Notes: a model not told the origin generated them from the sequence alone. Counted from the stretch's first letter, positions 41,119-50,331 are shown. The stretch: DNA of 64,000 nucleotides from DASYGT01 sp035999365 (GCA_035999365.1 DASYGT010000030.1:20538-84537); one strand, 5' to 3'. Program-made: numbers and translations.

Positions 41119-42407
41119 GTGCCCTGACCCTTGCGCCACGGAATGCCGTCTGCGGCGGGCATCCGTAGACGCTGCGAGGCCAACGCGAGGACGAGCAGCG
41201 TGATGATGTACGGGGTGTAGGGCACGAGCTCCACCGGTACATCGTCCGTGACGCCGAACCACAGGAAGACGAGCCCGGCACCGGCCACCGCACCGATCGC
41301 CGGAACGAGCCGCCGGCGCCACGCCATCATGCCTGCGATCGCCAATAGCAGCAGCGCCACGAGCAGCAAGAGCGCATGGACGGCGGTCGCCTGACCACGC
41401 GACTGCACGGCGTCGGTGTAGCCGAACAACCCGGCGCCGGCCGCAAGGCCGCCCGGCCGCCAGTTGCCGAAGATCATCGCCGCCAAGCCGATGAAGCCGC
41501 GGCCACCGGTCTGGCCCTCTCGGTAGATTCCGGCGAAGTCCGCGAGGAACGCCCCGGCCAGACCCGCCAACATGCCCGAGACGATCACCGCGATGTACTT
41601 CATGCGGTAGACCGGGACCCCCAGCGACTCGGCGGCCGCAGGATTCTCGCCGCACGATCGCAGTCGCAGCCCGAACGCGGTACGCCAGAGCAGGAACCAG
41701 CTCAGTGGGAACAGCAGGATGAGCAGGATCGTGAACGGGGTGAGGGTCGTCGCCAGGCCGCGCAGCACGCCGGCGAGATCCGAGACCAGGAACCAGTGAT
41801 GGCGTTCGACCTTGCTCAACGCCGAATCCGCGCCGGGCACCTTCAGGCTGCTGAACTGCGGGATGCCGGGCGACTGGGTAGGGCCACCACCCCGCTGACC
41901 GGTGAAGAACACACCCGCCAGGTACCGCGCCAGGCCGGTGGCGAGAATCGTGATCGCCACACCGGAGACGATCTGGTCGACGCCGAACGTCACCGTCGCG
42001 ACGGCGTGCACGGCGCCGCCGATGAACCCGCCGACGAGGCCACCGAGCACGCCGACCCACGGGCTGTGCGAGAAATACGCGAAGTCGGCGCCGAAGAACG
42101 TGCCGAGGATCATCATGCCTTCGAGGCCGATGTTCACCACGCCCGAACGCTCGGACCACAGACCACCGAGACCGGCCATGCCGATCGGCAGCGCGAGTGC
42201 GATGGTGGCGCCGACCGTGCCGCCCGCGGTCAGCGGTTCCGCGCCCGTCACGGCCCGTACGAAGGACAACAGCGCGAAGCCCGCCAGCGCGATGACCAGC
42301 ACCTGCAGTCCGCTCAGCCGCCGCGTCCCGCGGCCCGGCCGGCGCGGAGCCACCGTGCTGCCAGGGGTACCGGGAGCCTGCGGCGGCGCCGGGTCGGCGA
42401 TGCTCAT
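41115..42407 (-). CDS. nucleoside-type ABC transporter permease 2 (YufQ/NupQ-like)
   Basis: A 430-residue BPD_transp_2 permease with about ten hydrophobic segments after a Pro-rich cytoplasmic N-terminus of about 45 residues. Family signatures: SGVVNIGLEGMMILG near residue 105, the coupling segment RLRSCGENPAAAESLGV near 260, and GRGFIGLAAMIFGNW near 320. It pairs with the preceding permease to import nucleosides or simple sugars. ATG 42407 has AAGGAG eight bases upstream and overlaps the previous stop (ATGA). The next gene is the P450. Confidence 0.92.
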   Translation of the reverse strand: MSIADPAPPQAPGTPGSTVAPRRPGRGTRRLSGLQVLVIALAGFALLSFVRAVTGAEPLTAGGTVGATIALALPIGMAGLGGLWSERSGVVNIGLEGMMILGTFFGADFAYFSHSPWVGVLGGLVGGFIGGAVHAVATVTFGVDQIVSGVAITILATGLARYLAGVFFTGQRGGGPTQSPGIPQFSSLKVPGADSALSKVERHHWFLVSDLAGVLRGLATTLTPFTILLILLFPLSWFLLWRTAFGLRLRSCGENPAAAESLGVPVYRMKYIAVIVSGMLAGLAGAFLADFAGIYREGQTGGRGFIGLAAMIFGNWRPGGLAAGAGLFGYTDAVQSRGQATAVHALLLLVALLLLAIAGMMAWRRRLVPAIGAVAGAGLVFLWFGVTDDVPVELVPYTPYIITLLVLALASQRLRMPAADGIPWRKGQGT

Positions 42408-43516
42408 GCCACCGCTCCTTCCGTGATCGATCCGCCAGGCGTCTCGAGCGCGCGTCCGACTGCACCTTGCTGGCGCGCCAGCGCGAAGCGACGCACGACC
42501 TCGTAAGCGATGACGACCGAGAGCACCACGACACCCTGGGTGATCTGCACGATCTCCTTCGGGATGTTGTTCAGATCCAGGATCTGCGCGGACTGGTCGA
42601 GGAAAGCCCACAGCACTGCCGCGAAGGCGATGCCGACCGGGCTGTTCCTGCCGAGCAGCGCGATGGCGATACCGGTAAAGCCCAGACCCGTCTGGAACGT
42701 GATCGACGAGTACGAGTGCGAATCACCGAGCAGCGCCGGCATGCCGACGAGACCGGCAGTGGCTCCGGACAGGAGCAGCGTCGATACGACCATGCGTTGT
42801 ACCTTCACGCCGCTGGCTGCGGCCGCCGGAGCCGATCGTCCAGAGGCCCGCAGGTCGAAGCCGAAGCGGGTGTAGTTGACGACGACGTGGAACACGACAC
42901 CGACGGCCACCGCGAGGATGATCAGTCCGTACACCTTCGTCCCCGCCGAGGGGATCAGGTTCAGACCGCCGATCTGACCCGACTTCGAGATCGGCGTGGT
43001 CGTGACGTCCTCACCGAATCGATGGCCCAGGATCGACGGGCGCATCAGGTACGCAATCACGCCGGTGGCGATGAAGTTCAGCATGATCGAAGAGATGACC
43101 TCGCTGACGCCGCGTGCGACTTTCAGCAACGCCACGAGCCCGGCCCACGCCGCACCGACGAGCATCGCCACGAAAATGGTCGCGATCTGACGCAGGCCGT
43201 TGGGCAGCGCGACGGCCCCGCCGAACGCACCCGCGAGCATCGCCGCCAGCCGGTACTGACCGTCGACACCGATGTTGAACAGGTTCATCCGGAACCCGAT
43301 CGCCACCGCAACTGCCGACAGGTAGTACTTGGTCGCGGAGTTGAGGATCGACACCTCGCTACTGGCCTGGGTTCCGTAGTGCCACATCTGCGAGATCACG
43401 AACGACGGGCTGTCGCCACGCAGGGCGAGGATCGCCGAGGTGATGCCGGCAGCGAACAGGCCCGCGACGACGGCTGCTATGACGTTGAGCAGCAGTCGGT
43501 TCAGCCGGCCCCTCAT
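42404..43516 (-). CDS. nucleoside-type ABC transporter permease 1 (YufP/NupP-like)
   Basis: A 370-residue BPD_transp_2 permease. It has a short N-terminal helix, then FNIGVDGQYRLAAMLAG near residue 80, the coupling segment DLRASGRSAPAAAASGV near 235 and GLGFTGIAIALLGRNSP near 285, all standard for the BmpA-linked permeases. Its ATG overlaps the ATPase stop, and its stop overlaps the second permease start. It is an integral membrane partner in the uptake complex. Confidence 0.92.
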   Translation of the reverse strand: MRGRLNRLLLNVIAAVVAGLFAAGITSAILALRGDSPSFVISQMWHYGTQASSEVSILNSATKYYLSAVAVAIGFRMNLFNIGVDGQYRLAAMLAGAFGGAVALPNGLRQIATIFVAMLVGAAWAGLVALLKVARGVSEVISSIMLNFIATGVIAYLMRPSILGHRFGEDVTTTPISKSGQIGGLNLIPSAGTKVYGLIILAVAVGVVFHVVVNYTRFGFDLRASGRSAPAAAASGVKVQRMVVSTLLLSGATAGLVGMPALLGDSHSYSSITFQTGLGFTGIAIALLGRNSPVGIAFAAVLWAFLDQSAQILDLNNIPKEIVQITQGVVVLSVVIAYEVVRRFALARQQGAVGRALETPGGSITEGAVA

Positions 43517-45093
43517 GCGCTCGCCCCCCGCTGTCCCGCGTCAGCGCCCGTCATCGCGGCACCGAGATCCTCCGGCGTCACGGTGCGCGGGTCGGCATCG
43601 CTCACCAGCCGGCCGCGCAGGATGACCTTCAGCGTGTCGGACATGCCGATCAGTTCGTCCAGATCGGCGGAAATCAGCAGCACGGCCAGCCCGGCTGCCC
43701 GGGCGTTGCGCAGGTGGTCCCAGATGGCCGCCTGGGCGCCGACGTCGACACCACGCGTCGGGTGGGAGGCGATCAGCACGCTCGGTTCACCGCTCATCTC
43801 ACGGCCGACGATGAGCTTCTGCTGGTTGCCGCCCGACAGTGACGCGGCCGGCACGTCGATACCGGGCGTGCGGACGTCGAACTCGCTGACGATCCGCAGC
43901 GTGTCCTTCTTCGCGCCGCGGGCATCGATCCACGGCCCGTGGCTGTTCGGGCGCTGGGTCTGGTGGCCGAGCATGCGGTTCTCCCACAACGGCGCCTCGA
44001 GCAGCAGGCCGTGCCGGTGCCGGTCCTCGGGGATGTAGCCGATGCCTGCCTCTCGACGCTCCCGAGTCGGCCAGCGGGTGATGTCCTTGCCGGCCAGACG
44101 CACCGAGCCCGCTTCGACGGGCAGCATCCCCATGATCGCCTCGACGAGTTCGGCCTGGCCGTTGCCCTCGACCCCCGCGATGCCCACTATCTCGCCCTTG
44201 TGGATCACGAAGCTCACATCGTCGACCACCGCCCGACCGCTCGGCGAACGCACGGTCAGATGCTCGATCGCGAGCTCGACGGTGTCGGTGACGGTCGACT
44301 CCCGCAGCTCGGGCACCGGCAGCTCACTGCCCACCATCAGCTCGGCGAGCTGCCGCGCGGTGACGGCTGTGGGGTCGACGGTGCGCACCGTGGTTCCCCG
44401 GCGGATGACCGTGATCTCGTCGGCCACCGACAGCACCTCGTCGAGCTTGTGCGAGATGAACAGGACGGTGAGGCCCTCCTCCTTCAGCTCGCGCAGGTTC
44501 CCGAACAGCTCGTCCACCTCGTGCGGCACCAGTACGGCCGTCGGCTCGTCGAGGATGAGGATCTTTGCGCCGCGATAGAGCACCTTGCAGATCTCGACGC
44601 GCTGACGGGCCCCGACGCCGAGCTCCTCGACCAGGATGTCCGGATCGATGTCGAGGCCGTACGTCTCGGAGATCTGCCGGATCTTCGTCCGCGCCGCGCC
44701 GGTGTCGAGTACACCGCCGCGCGTCGGCTCGCTGCCCAGCACGATGTTCTCCAGCACCGTGAAGTTGTCGGCGAGCATGAAGTGCTGGTGCACCATGCCG
44801 ATGCCGACCTCGATGGCGTCCGACGGCGAGGAGAACGAGACCTGCTTGCCCTCGACGGTGATGGTTCCCTCGTCCGGCTTGTACATGCCGTACAGGATCT
44901 TCATCAGGGTCGACTTGCCCGCGCCGTTCTCGCCGACGATCGCGTGCACGTGCCCGCGCTGGACGACGATGTCGATGTCGTGGTTCGCGACGACGCCGGG
45001 AAACCGCTTGGTGATGCCGTGCAGTTCGACTGCGACGGAGGCGCCCGATGCGGGCGTCGACTCAGGGATGTCGGCGTGAGTTGCGGCAACGAT
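43513..45093 (-). CDS. nucleoside-type ABC transporter ATPase (two NBDs), apparent ATC start
   Basis: A double-NBD ATPase of the YufO/NupO type, about 526 residues. First NBD: Walker A GENGAGKST, signature VGARQRVEI, Walker B ILILDEPTA. Second NBD: GVEGNGQAE in place of Walker A (degenerate, as usual in this family), signature LSGGNQQK. The conserved N-terminal strand (VAVELHGITKRFPGVVANHDI) is present in frame. However, the frame back to an in-frame TGA at 45198-45200 contains no ATG, GTG or TTG before GTG 44949, which lies five codons before Walker A and would delete that strand. ATC 45093, eight bases after GGAG (45105-45102), is the best start I can find. Confidence 0.85.
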   Translation of the reverse strand: MVAATHADIPESTPASGASVAVELHGITKRFPGVVANHDIDIVVQRGHVHAIVGENGAGKSTLMKILYGMYKPDEGTITVEGKQVSFSSPSDAIEVGIGMVHQHFMLADNFTVLENIVLGSEPTRGGVLDTGAARTKIRQISETYGLDIDPDILVEELGVGARQRVEICKVLYRGAKILILDEPTAVLVPHEVDELFGNLRELKEEGLTVLFISHKLDEVLSVADEITVIRRGTTVRTVDPTAVTARQLAELMVGSELPVPELRESTVTDTVELAIEHLTVRSPSGRAVVDDVSFVIHKGEIVGIAGVEGNGQAELVEAIMGMLPVEAGSVRLAGKDITRWPTRERREAGIGYIPEDRHRHGLLLEAPLWENRMLGHQTQRPNSHGPWIDARGAKKDTLRIVSEFDVRTPGIDVPAASLSGGNQQKLIVGREMSGEPSVLIASHPTRGVDVGAQAAIWDHLRNARAAGLAVLLISADLDELIGMSDTLKVILRGRLVSDADPRTVTPEDLGAAMTGADAGQRGASA

Positions 45094-45137
45094 GGCGCAC
45101 GCTCCGGGGTGCGGCTTCGATGGACAGTGGACCTGAA

Positions 45138-45183
45138 CGACGGGGCCCGGGGAGCACGGTATACCGCGCGCCCCGGGCCGTCG
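45138..45183 (-). terminator. long GC-rich hairpin between bmpA and the ATPase gene
   Basis: The arms 45138-45156 and 45167-45183 are largely complementary (CGACGG, CCCGGGG and CGGTATACCG at the centre). No T-run follows. Within an operon such a hairpin usually partly stops transcription or protects the upstream mRNA, giving more binding protein than transporter. The centre CGGTATACCG is a perfect palindrome. Confidence 0.55.
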
Positions 45184-45218
45184 TCGATTCCGGCCTGGTC
45201 AGGGGCCGGCCGTCGGAA

Positions 45219-46265
45219 TTACGGCGTCGTCGGAACGACCAGCGTTCCGGCGATGATCTTGGCCTTGAATTCTTCGATCTTCGCCTTGTACGGGTCGAGC
45301 TTCGGGTTGGACGTCGCGTAACCCACGCCGCCCTCCTTGAGACCGAACCGTGTCGACCCTGCCGTGAACTGACCCTTCGAGTCCGCCTCGATGAAGTTGA
45401 AGACGGCGGTGTCTACGCCCTTGAGCGCCGACGTCAGGATCAGGCTCTGCTCGTCGGCAGGTGCCGTCTGGTACTGGTCGGAGTCGACACCGATGGCGAG
45501 CTTGTTCTTCTCCTTGGCGGCCTGGAACAGACCACTGCCGGAGCCACCAGCGGCGTGGTACACGACGTCAGCCCCCGCGTCGTACTGGCCTTCCGCGATG
45601 ACCTTGGCCTTGGCCGGGTCGTTGAAGCCGCTGAAGTCGGGAGCCTGCGAGATGTAGGCGACCTGAACCTTGATGCTCGGATCGACGGCGTGCACACCGG
45701 CGACGTAGCCGGCCTGGAACTTCTGGATCAGCGGCGTCTGCACGCCACCGATGAAGCCGACCTTCTTGGTCTGGGTGGCCTGCGCGGCCGCGACACCGAC
45801 GAGGAAGGAGCTCTGCTCCTCGTGGAAGGTCAGGCCGTCGACGTTCGGAGCCTTGATGCTGTCGTCGTCGATGATCGCGAAGTGGATGTTCGGGTACTTG
45901 GGCGCGACCTTCCCCAGAGCCGTCGCGTACGCGAATCCCACCGCGACGATGGGGTTGTAACCGCTCGAGGCGAGCAGCGTGAGACGGTCGGCCTTGGCCT
46001 GATCGCTCTCACCCTGGACCGCGGAGAGTTCCTTGGTCTGGATATTGAGGTCCGTGCGGGCTTTCTCGAGCCCGGCTGCGGCGAGGTCATTGAACGACTT
46101 GTCACCCCGACCGCCGACGTCGTAGGCGAGTCCCACCTTGATGGTCTTCTTGGCGGTGGTAGTACCGCTGGATCCGCTCTTGCTCTTGCTGCTGCTGCAC
46201 GACGCGAGCACCAGAGCACCCGCCAGCGCAATCACACCTAGCTTCATCCCACGCGAGATGCGCAA
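45219..46265 (-). CDS. BmpA-family substrate-binding lipoprotein (nucleoside type)
   Basis: A 348-residue exported lipoprotein. The signal peptide MKLGVIALAGALVLASC ends in a lipobox (LASC), followed by a Ser/Lys-rich tether. The BMP/Med domain begins KVGLAYDVGGRGDKSFND, the family hallmark, and includes VYHAAGGSGSG near residue 240. It captures nucleosides (or in some members simple sugars) for the ABC transporter encoded downstream. TTG 46265, five bases after a perfect AGGAGG (46276-46271), was chosen; the ATG six codons later is possible. First gene of the seven-gene operon. Confidence 0.92.
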   Translation of the reverse strand: MRISRGMKLGVIALAGALVLASCSSSKSKSGSSGTTTAKKTIKVGLAYDVGGRGDKSFNDLAAAGLEKARTDLNIQTKELSAVQGESDQAKADRLTLLASSGYNPIVAVGFAYATALGKVAPKYPNIHFAIIDDDSIKAPNVDGLTFHEEQSSFLVGVAAAQATQTKKVGFIGGVQTPLIQKFQAGYVAGVHAVDPSIKVQVAYISQAPDFSGFNDPAKAKVIAEGQYDAGADVVYHAAGGSGSGLFQAAKEKNKLAIGVDSDQYQTAPADEQSLILTSALKGVDTAVFNFIEADSKGQFTAGSTRFGLKEGGVGYATSNPKLDPYKAKIEEFKAKIIAGTLVVPTTP

Positions 46266-46629
46266 GAGAGCCTCCTCTCGTTCCGGTCGAATCGGTACCT
46301 GGGCAACGACGCCGAAACGGCATCGCACAAGCCCGGATGTGCGCGTCACGGTAGTCCCTGCGCGGGCACCGATCTGCACCGCCCTGCAGGTTGTCACCGG
46401 ATCGTTGCGGCCGGCAAGCGCCGCGGTGCACGGCCGACCGATATGCGGCCGATGCGGTGCTTCAGTGCACCTGGGAGCCGCCAAGAGCGGGCTCGGAGAT
46501 CTGGCAAGACCTGACGTTGCCCCCGACCGCGAAACCCATGGCGCGTCAACCGCAACACGCGCGGGAATCCCTGCGTCGCTCGGCGTTGCCCGGAGCGTTT
46601 GGCCGCGGCGTCACCTACCGTGACCTCTC
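46266..46629. other. intergenic region between bmpA and dac
   Basis: These 364 bases contain the AGGAGG of bmpA at the left end and the dac -10 box at the right end. I see no credible gene, RNA or repeat between them. It must hold the bmpA operon promoter, which I could not pinpoint. Confidence 0.6.
46616..46621 (+). promoter_or_regulatory. leaderless -10 box of dac
   Basis: TACCGT lies eight bases before GTG 46630. Confidence 0.45.
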
Positions 46630-47865
46630 GTGCAGAGATCGACGCGGCGCCCGTCTCGACGCCTCGCCGCATGCCTGCTCGCCGCCGCTGCTTTCGCCGC
46701 GCCGATCGCCATGCCGGCTTCTGCCGCGCCGGCGTCTGCGCCGACCACACATGTCGTCCCGCCACCTGCTCCGAGCCCCACCGCGCACGGGCCTTCGCCG
46801 GATGCGCCCGACCCGCATCCGCCCCGGGGTGGGATCGGCCCGCAAGGGCAGGCCGTCGGCGGCCCGCGGCTGCTCGCGCGGGGCCTCGTCGTTCCGGCCG
46901 ATGCTCCGAAGCTGCCCGCGAGCCTCACTGCACGCGGCTGGGTGCTCTTCGACGCCGACACCGGCGACATCCTCGCCGCGCGCGACGCGCACGGCCGCTA
47001 TCAACCGGCGAGCATCCTCAAGACACTGACAACGCTCACCCTCCTTCCGCTCCTGCCGGGAAACCGCGTCGTCACCGTCAGCGCCGCGGCTGCTCACTCC
47101 GAAGGTTCTGCGGCAGGCCTGGTCGCCGGTGGCAGCTACACCGTCGATCAGCTCTTCGAGGGACTCCTGCTCGTCTCGGGCAATGACACTGCGGCTGCCC
47201 TGGCGCAAGCGGCAGGCGGCGTCGGCCACACCGTGGATCTGATGAACGCGGAGGCACTGGCTCTCGGCGCATACGACACCTTCGTTCAGACGCCGAGCGG
47301 CCTCGACGGCTGGCAGCAATTGACCAGCGCGTACGACATGGCGCTGTTCCTGCGTACCGCGCTGAACGATCGACGATTCGTCACCTACGACCGCCAGGCG
47401 ACGGCAACGCTTCCGCATCAGGCAATCAACGGCTACGGCCCGGTGACCCTGCACAACCAGAACGAGCTGTTCCTCAGCACCGTCCCGGGCGCACTCGTCG
47501 CGAAGACCGGCTACACCGACGCCGCGCAGCACACCTTCGTCGGGGCGATACAACGACAGGGCCGGCGTCTCGGTGTCGTGTTCCTGCGCGCGCAGCGGTG
47601 GCCGTCAGACCAGTGGCAGCAGGCGCGTGACCTGATCAACTGGGGTTTCGCGTTACCACCCGGAACCCCGCCCGTCGGGCACCTCGACACCCCACCCCCG
47701 CCGCCGGCGTCGACAGCCACCACCACCGTCAGGCGAGCTGGTTCGGTGACGTTGGCGCGTATCGGCGGACACGGCGATTCCGGCTGGATCATCTGGGTGC
47801 TACTCGGCGGATCGATCACCGCTAGCGTGGTGGCGTGGCGACTGCGCCGCGCGCTTCGACACTGA
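46630..47865 (+). CDS. D-alanyl-D-alanine carboxypeptidase (class C PBP, DacB-like)
   Basis: A 411-residue exported penicillin-binding protein that trims the terminal D-Ala of peptidoglycan stem peptides. The signal peptide (residues 1-32) is followed by a Pro-rich linker. The catalytic triad of motifs is intact: SxxK as SILK near residue 127, SGN as VSGND near 182, and KTG as AKTGYTD near 295. A C-terminal hydrophobic helix (WIIWVLLGGSITASVVAW) anchors it in the membrane. GTG 46630 fits the leaderless box. The 3' end overlaps the convergent yihY gene by 44 bp. Confidence 0.92.
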   Translation: MQRSTRRPSRRLAACLLAAAAFAAPIAMPASAAPASAPTTHVVPPPAPSPTAHGPSPDAPDPHPPRGGIGPQGQAVGGPRLLARGLVVPADAPKLPASLTARGWVLFDADTGDILAARDAHGRYQPASILKTLTTLTLLPLLPGNRVVTVSAAAAHSEGSAAGLVAGGSYTVDQLFEGLLLVSGNDTAAALAQAAGGVGHTVDLMNAEALALGAYDTFVQTPSGLDGWQQLTSAYDMALFLRTALNDRRFVTYDRQATATLPHQAINGYGPVTLHNQNELFLSTVPGALVAKTGYTDAAQHTFVGAIQRQGRRLGVVFLRAQRWPSDQWQQARDLINWGFALPPGTPPVGHLDTPPPPPASTATTTVRRAGSVTLARIGGHGDSGWIIWVLLGGSITASVVAWRLRRALRH

Positions 47866-48745
47866 CAGCAATCCAGGCCGCGCAGAAGAGCAGGTACCTG
47901 GCCACCAGCTGGATCCAGATGAGCACGGCGACGAGGCCGGCGAACGGTCCGGCTGTCGGGCTGTGCGACGTCTTCGCAATCGTGTACGTCCCCACGATCT
48001 TCAAGATCTCGAGACCGACGGCCGCCAGCACCGCTCCACGAAGTCCGGCGCGGCGCGGCACATTCGCCGCGGGCAGCTGGACGAAGAGCCAGAAGAAGAT
48101 GACGACGTCACCGACCACGGCCAGCAGCAGCCCGAGCACCGTGACGACGGCGTGCATGCCTGAGACATGATCGAGCCCTAGGCCGCGCACGATCTGGTCG
48201 GTTACTGCGGTGCCGATGACGGTGAGGCCGAGCGAGATGAGGACGCCGATCCCCAGACCACCGAGGACGAGCAGATTCCGCAGCCGTGCCATCACGAAGT
48301 TCCCTGGTTCGGGACGCACGCCCCATACCGCGTCGATAGCCGCACGCAGGTTGCCGACCCAGCCGAGGCCGGTCAGCACCACGCCCACGAGACCGACGAT
48401 GCCCACGCCGGTGCGCTGCTTGATCGCGGTATCGATGGACGATCGCAGCGTGCGGCCGAGATCACCGGGCACGTTCGCGGTGACATGGTTCAACAGGCTC
48501 TGCTGCGCTGCCGGGTGCGCATGAAGGACGAAGCCGGTGATCGCGACGGCAAGCAGCAGCAGCGGGAACAGTGCGAGGAAGCTGTAGTAGGTGATCGCCG
48601 CCGCGTACTGGCCGCCATTGTTCTCGGACAGCAATTTCCAGGCGGCAACGATGTGGCGCAGCGCCGCCGAACGGACCTTGAGCGCATTCCAGCGGGCACC
48701 TGCCGCATCCTTGGCGCGGGTGAGGACGTTCTTGCCGTCACTCAC
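47822..48745 (-). CDS. YihY/BrkB-family inner membrane protein
   Basis: A 307-residue integral membrane protein with six hydrophobic segments. The family start (WNALKVRSAALRHIVAAWKLLSENNGGQYAAAITYYSFLALFPLLL) is clear, as is the TGLGWVGNLRAAIDAVWGV segment near residue 140. Members were once called ribonuclease BN; they are now regarded as transporters or envelope proteins of unknown function. GTG 48745 overlaps the end of the RNA-ligase-like gene by eight bases, so the longer open frame (to 48883) is not needed. The M. tuberculosis counterpart is Rv3335c next to trpS. Confidence 0.88.
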   Translation of the reverse strand: MSDGKNVLTRAKDAAGARWNALKVRSAALRHIVAAWKLLSENNGGQYAAAITYYSFLALFPLLLLAVAITGFVLHAHPAAQQSLLNHVTANVPGDLGRTLRSSIDTAIKQRTGVGIVGLVGVVLTGLGWVGNLRAAIDAVWGVRPEPGNFVMARLRNLLVLGGLGIGVLISLGLTVIGTAVTDQIVRGLGLDHVSGMHAVVTVLGLLLAVVGDVVIFFWLFVQLPAANVPRRAGLRGAVLAAVGLEILKIVGTYTIAKTSHSPTAGPFAGLVAVLIWIQLVARYLLFCAAWIAVSVEARGAVATPPR

Positions 48746-49271
48746 TCGCTGCGCCGCCGAGTGCGAACTCGGTGTGCCACTGCCACCGTCCGTCCTTGGC
48801 GCGGGAGAAGAGGGCGAAGGAGGAGACGGGAAAGCGCGCGACGAATCCGGCGAGCCCGTCGTAGGCCTCGTCGAGCGCGTCATCAGTCACCTCGTGTGCA
48901 ACGGTCACGTGTGGGTGGTACGGGAAATCGAGATCCCGATGTAGCGGTCCCCGCCGGATCGCCTCCTCTAACAGTTCGCAGTCGGACACACCGCGCGAAA
49001 TCTGAATGAACACGACTGGGGAGGTCGGCCGGAACGTGCCCGTGCCGGACAGATGCATCACGAACGGCGAACTGCTCGCCGCCGCTGCGCGCAGGTGAGA
49101 GTGGATCTCGTCCATCGCCCCTGCGGTCACCGGTGTCGGCGGCAGGAGCGTCACGTGCGGCCAGATCAGGTCGGCGGCCGGATCTCCGATCTGCCTGCGC
49201 CACTTGGTGAGCACGGTGGCATGCGGCTGGGGTATGGCGATGGCGACGCCGAGCGTCAGGGTGTCGGACAC
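48738..49271 (-). CDS. 2'-5' RNA ligase / cyclic phosphodiesterase family protein
   Basis: A 177-residue two-histidine phosphoesterase. The two active HxT motifs are HVTLL near residue 40 and HVTVAH near 122, spaced as in ThpR/LigT. In vitro such proteins open cyclic nucleotides or join tRNA halves; the physiological role is unclear. GTG 49271 lies four bases after the trpS stop; an ATG at 49313 would overlap trpS by 38 bases and is less likely. It belongs to the HCC-trpS-ligase-yihY transcript. Confidence 0.8.
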   Translation of the reverse strand: MSDTLTLGVAIAIPQPHATVLTKWRRQIGDPAADLIWPHVTLLPPTPVTAGAMDEIHSHLRAAAASSSPFVMHLSGTGTFRPTSPVVFIQISRGVSDCELLEEAIRRGPLHRDLDFPYHPHVTVAHEVTDDALDEAYDGLAGFVARFPVSSFALFSRAKDGRWQWHTEFALGGAASE

Positions 49272-49275
49272 GAGG

Positions 49276-50331
49276 TCAGTGCTCGGGAGCGGCGAGGAAG
49301 CCCACTCGCTCATATGCGGTCGACAGGGTGGCCGAGGCAACCTCGCGCGCCCGCACTGCGCCAGCCGCAAGGATGCGGTCCAGCTCGGCGGGATCGGCGA
49401 GCAGTTCGGCCGTACGTTTGGCGAAGGGCTCGGCGAACGCGATCACGGCGTCGGCGGCTGCGGACTTGAGCGCTCCGTAACCCTGGCCCGCGAAGTCGCC
49501 GCAGACGTCCATTGGGTCGCGGTCGGTCACGGCCGCGAGGATCGACAGCAGGTTGGACACGCCGGGCTGCGCACCTGGATCGAAGCGCACCTCGCTGCCC
49601 GCGTCGGTGACTGCGCGCCGGAACTTCTTGCTGATCGCCGAGGGATCGTCGAGCAGGTTGATAGTGCCTGCGTCGGCCAGCGACTTGCTCATCTTCGACG
49701 ACGGGTCCTGCAGATCGAGGATCTTGGCCGTCTGTTTCGGGATGAACGCGGCCGGGACCGTAAAGGTGTCTCCGTAGCGGGTGTTGAAGCGCTGGGCGAG
49801 ATCGCGCGTCAGTTCCAGGTGCTGGCGCTGGTCTTCGCCCACCGGAACGGCGTCGGCCTGATACAGCACGATGTCGGCGACCTGCAGGATCGGGTAGGTG
49901 AGCAACCCGACGGATACGCGGTCGCCGCCGGAGCGCGACGACTTGTCCTTGAACTGGGTCATCCGGGTTGCCTCGCCGTACCCGGCAAGGCACTCGAACA
50001 CCCAGGACAGTTGAGTGTGTTGCGGCACCTGGCTCTGGACGAACAATGTGCAGCGCGACGGTTCGAGGCCGGCTGCGAGCAGCTGCGCCGCCGACACCCG
50101 CGTGCGGTGCCGCAGCTCGTCGGGCGCCGGCGGGTTCAGCGTGATGGCATGCAGATCGACGACGCAGTAGAACGCATCGTGCGTGTCCTGCAGCCCGACC
50201 CAGTGCTTGATCGCGCCGAGGTAGTTGCCGAGGTGGAACGAGTCCGATGTCGGTTGGATCCCCGACAGCACGCGCAGCGGCCGTCCGGCGCTCACCTGAT
50301 GGCTCGACTGGTCGTCACGTGTCGGCTCCAT
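49276..50331 (-). CDS. trpS: tryptophanyl-tRNA synthetase
   Basis: A 351-residue class Ic aminoacyl-tRNA synthetase that charges tRNA-Trp. The HIGH-like motif is FHLGNYLGA near residue 30 and the KMSKS motif SSKMSKS near 210; VGEDQRQHLELTRD near 160 is the tryptophan-binding signature. The length is normal for bacteria. ATG 50331 overlaps the upstream CBS-domain gene by 17 bases, so trpS depends on read-through from it. This is an essential gene in nearly all bacteria. Confidence 0.95.
   Translation of the reverse strand: MEPTRDDQSSHQVSAGRPLRVLSGIQPTSDSFHLGNYLGAIKHWVGLQDTHDAFYCVVDLHAITLNPPAPDELRHRTRVSAAQLLAAGLEPSRCTLFVQSQVPQHTQLSWVFECLAGYGEATRMTQFKDKSSRSGGDRVSVGLLTYPILQVADIVLYQADAVPVGEDQRQHLELTRDLAQRFNTRYGDTFTVPAAFIPKQTAKILDLQDPSSKMSKSLADAGTINLLDDPSAISKKFRRAVTDAGSEVRFDPGAQPGVSNLLSILAAVTDRDPMDVCGDFAGQGYGALKSAAADAVIAFAEPFAKRTAELLADPAELDRILAAGAVRAREVASATLSTAYERVGFLAAPEH

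Noticed and set aside
46551..46577. CGCAACA-N16-CGTC before dac, similar to the sigma-regulon motif
   Set aside because: The -35 lacks the final C/G seen in the other four sites, and a good leaderless -10 (TACCGT) lies right before the dac start. A chance match is likely.
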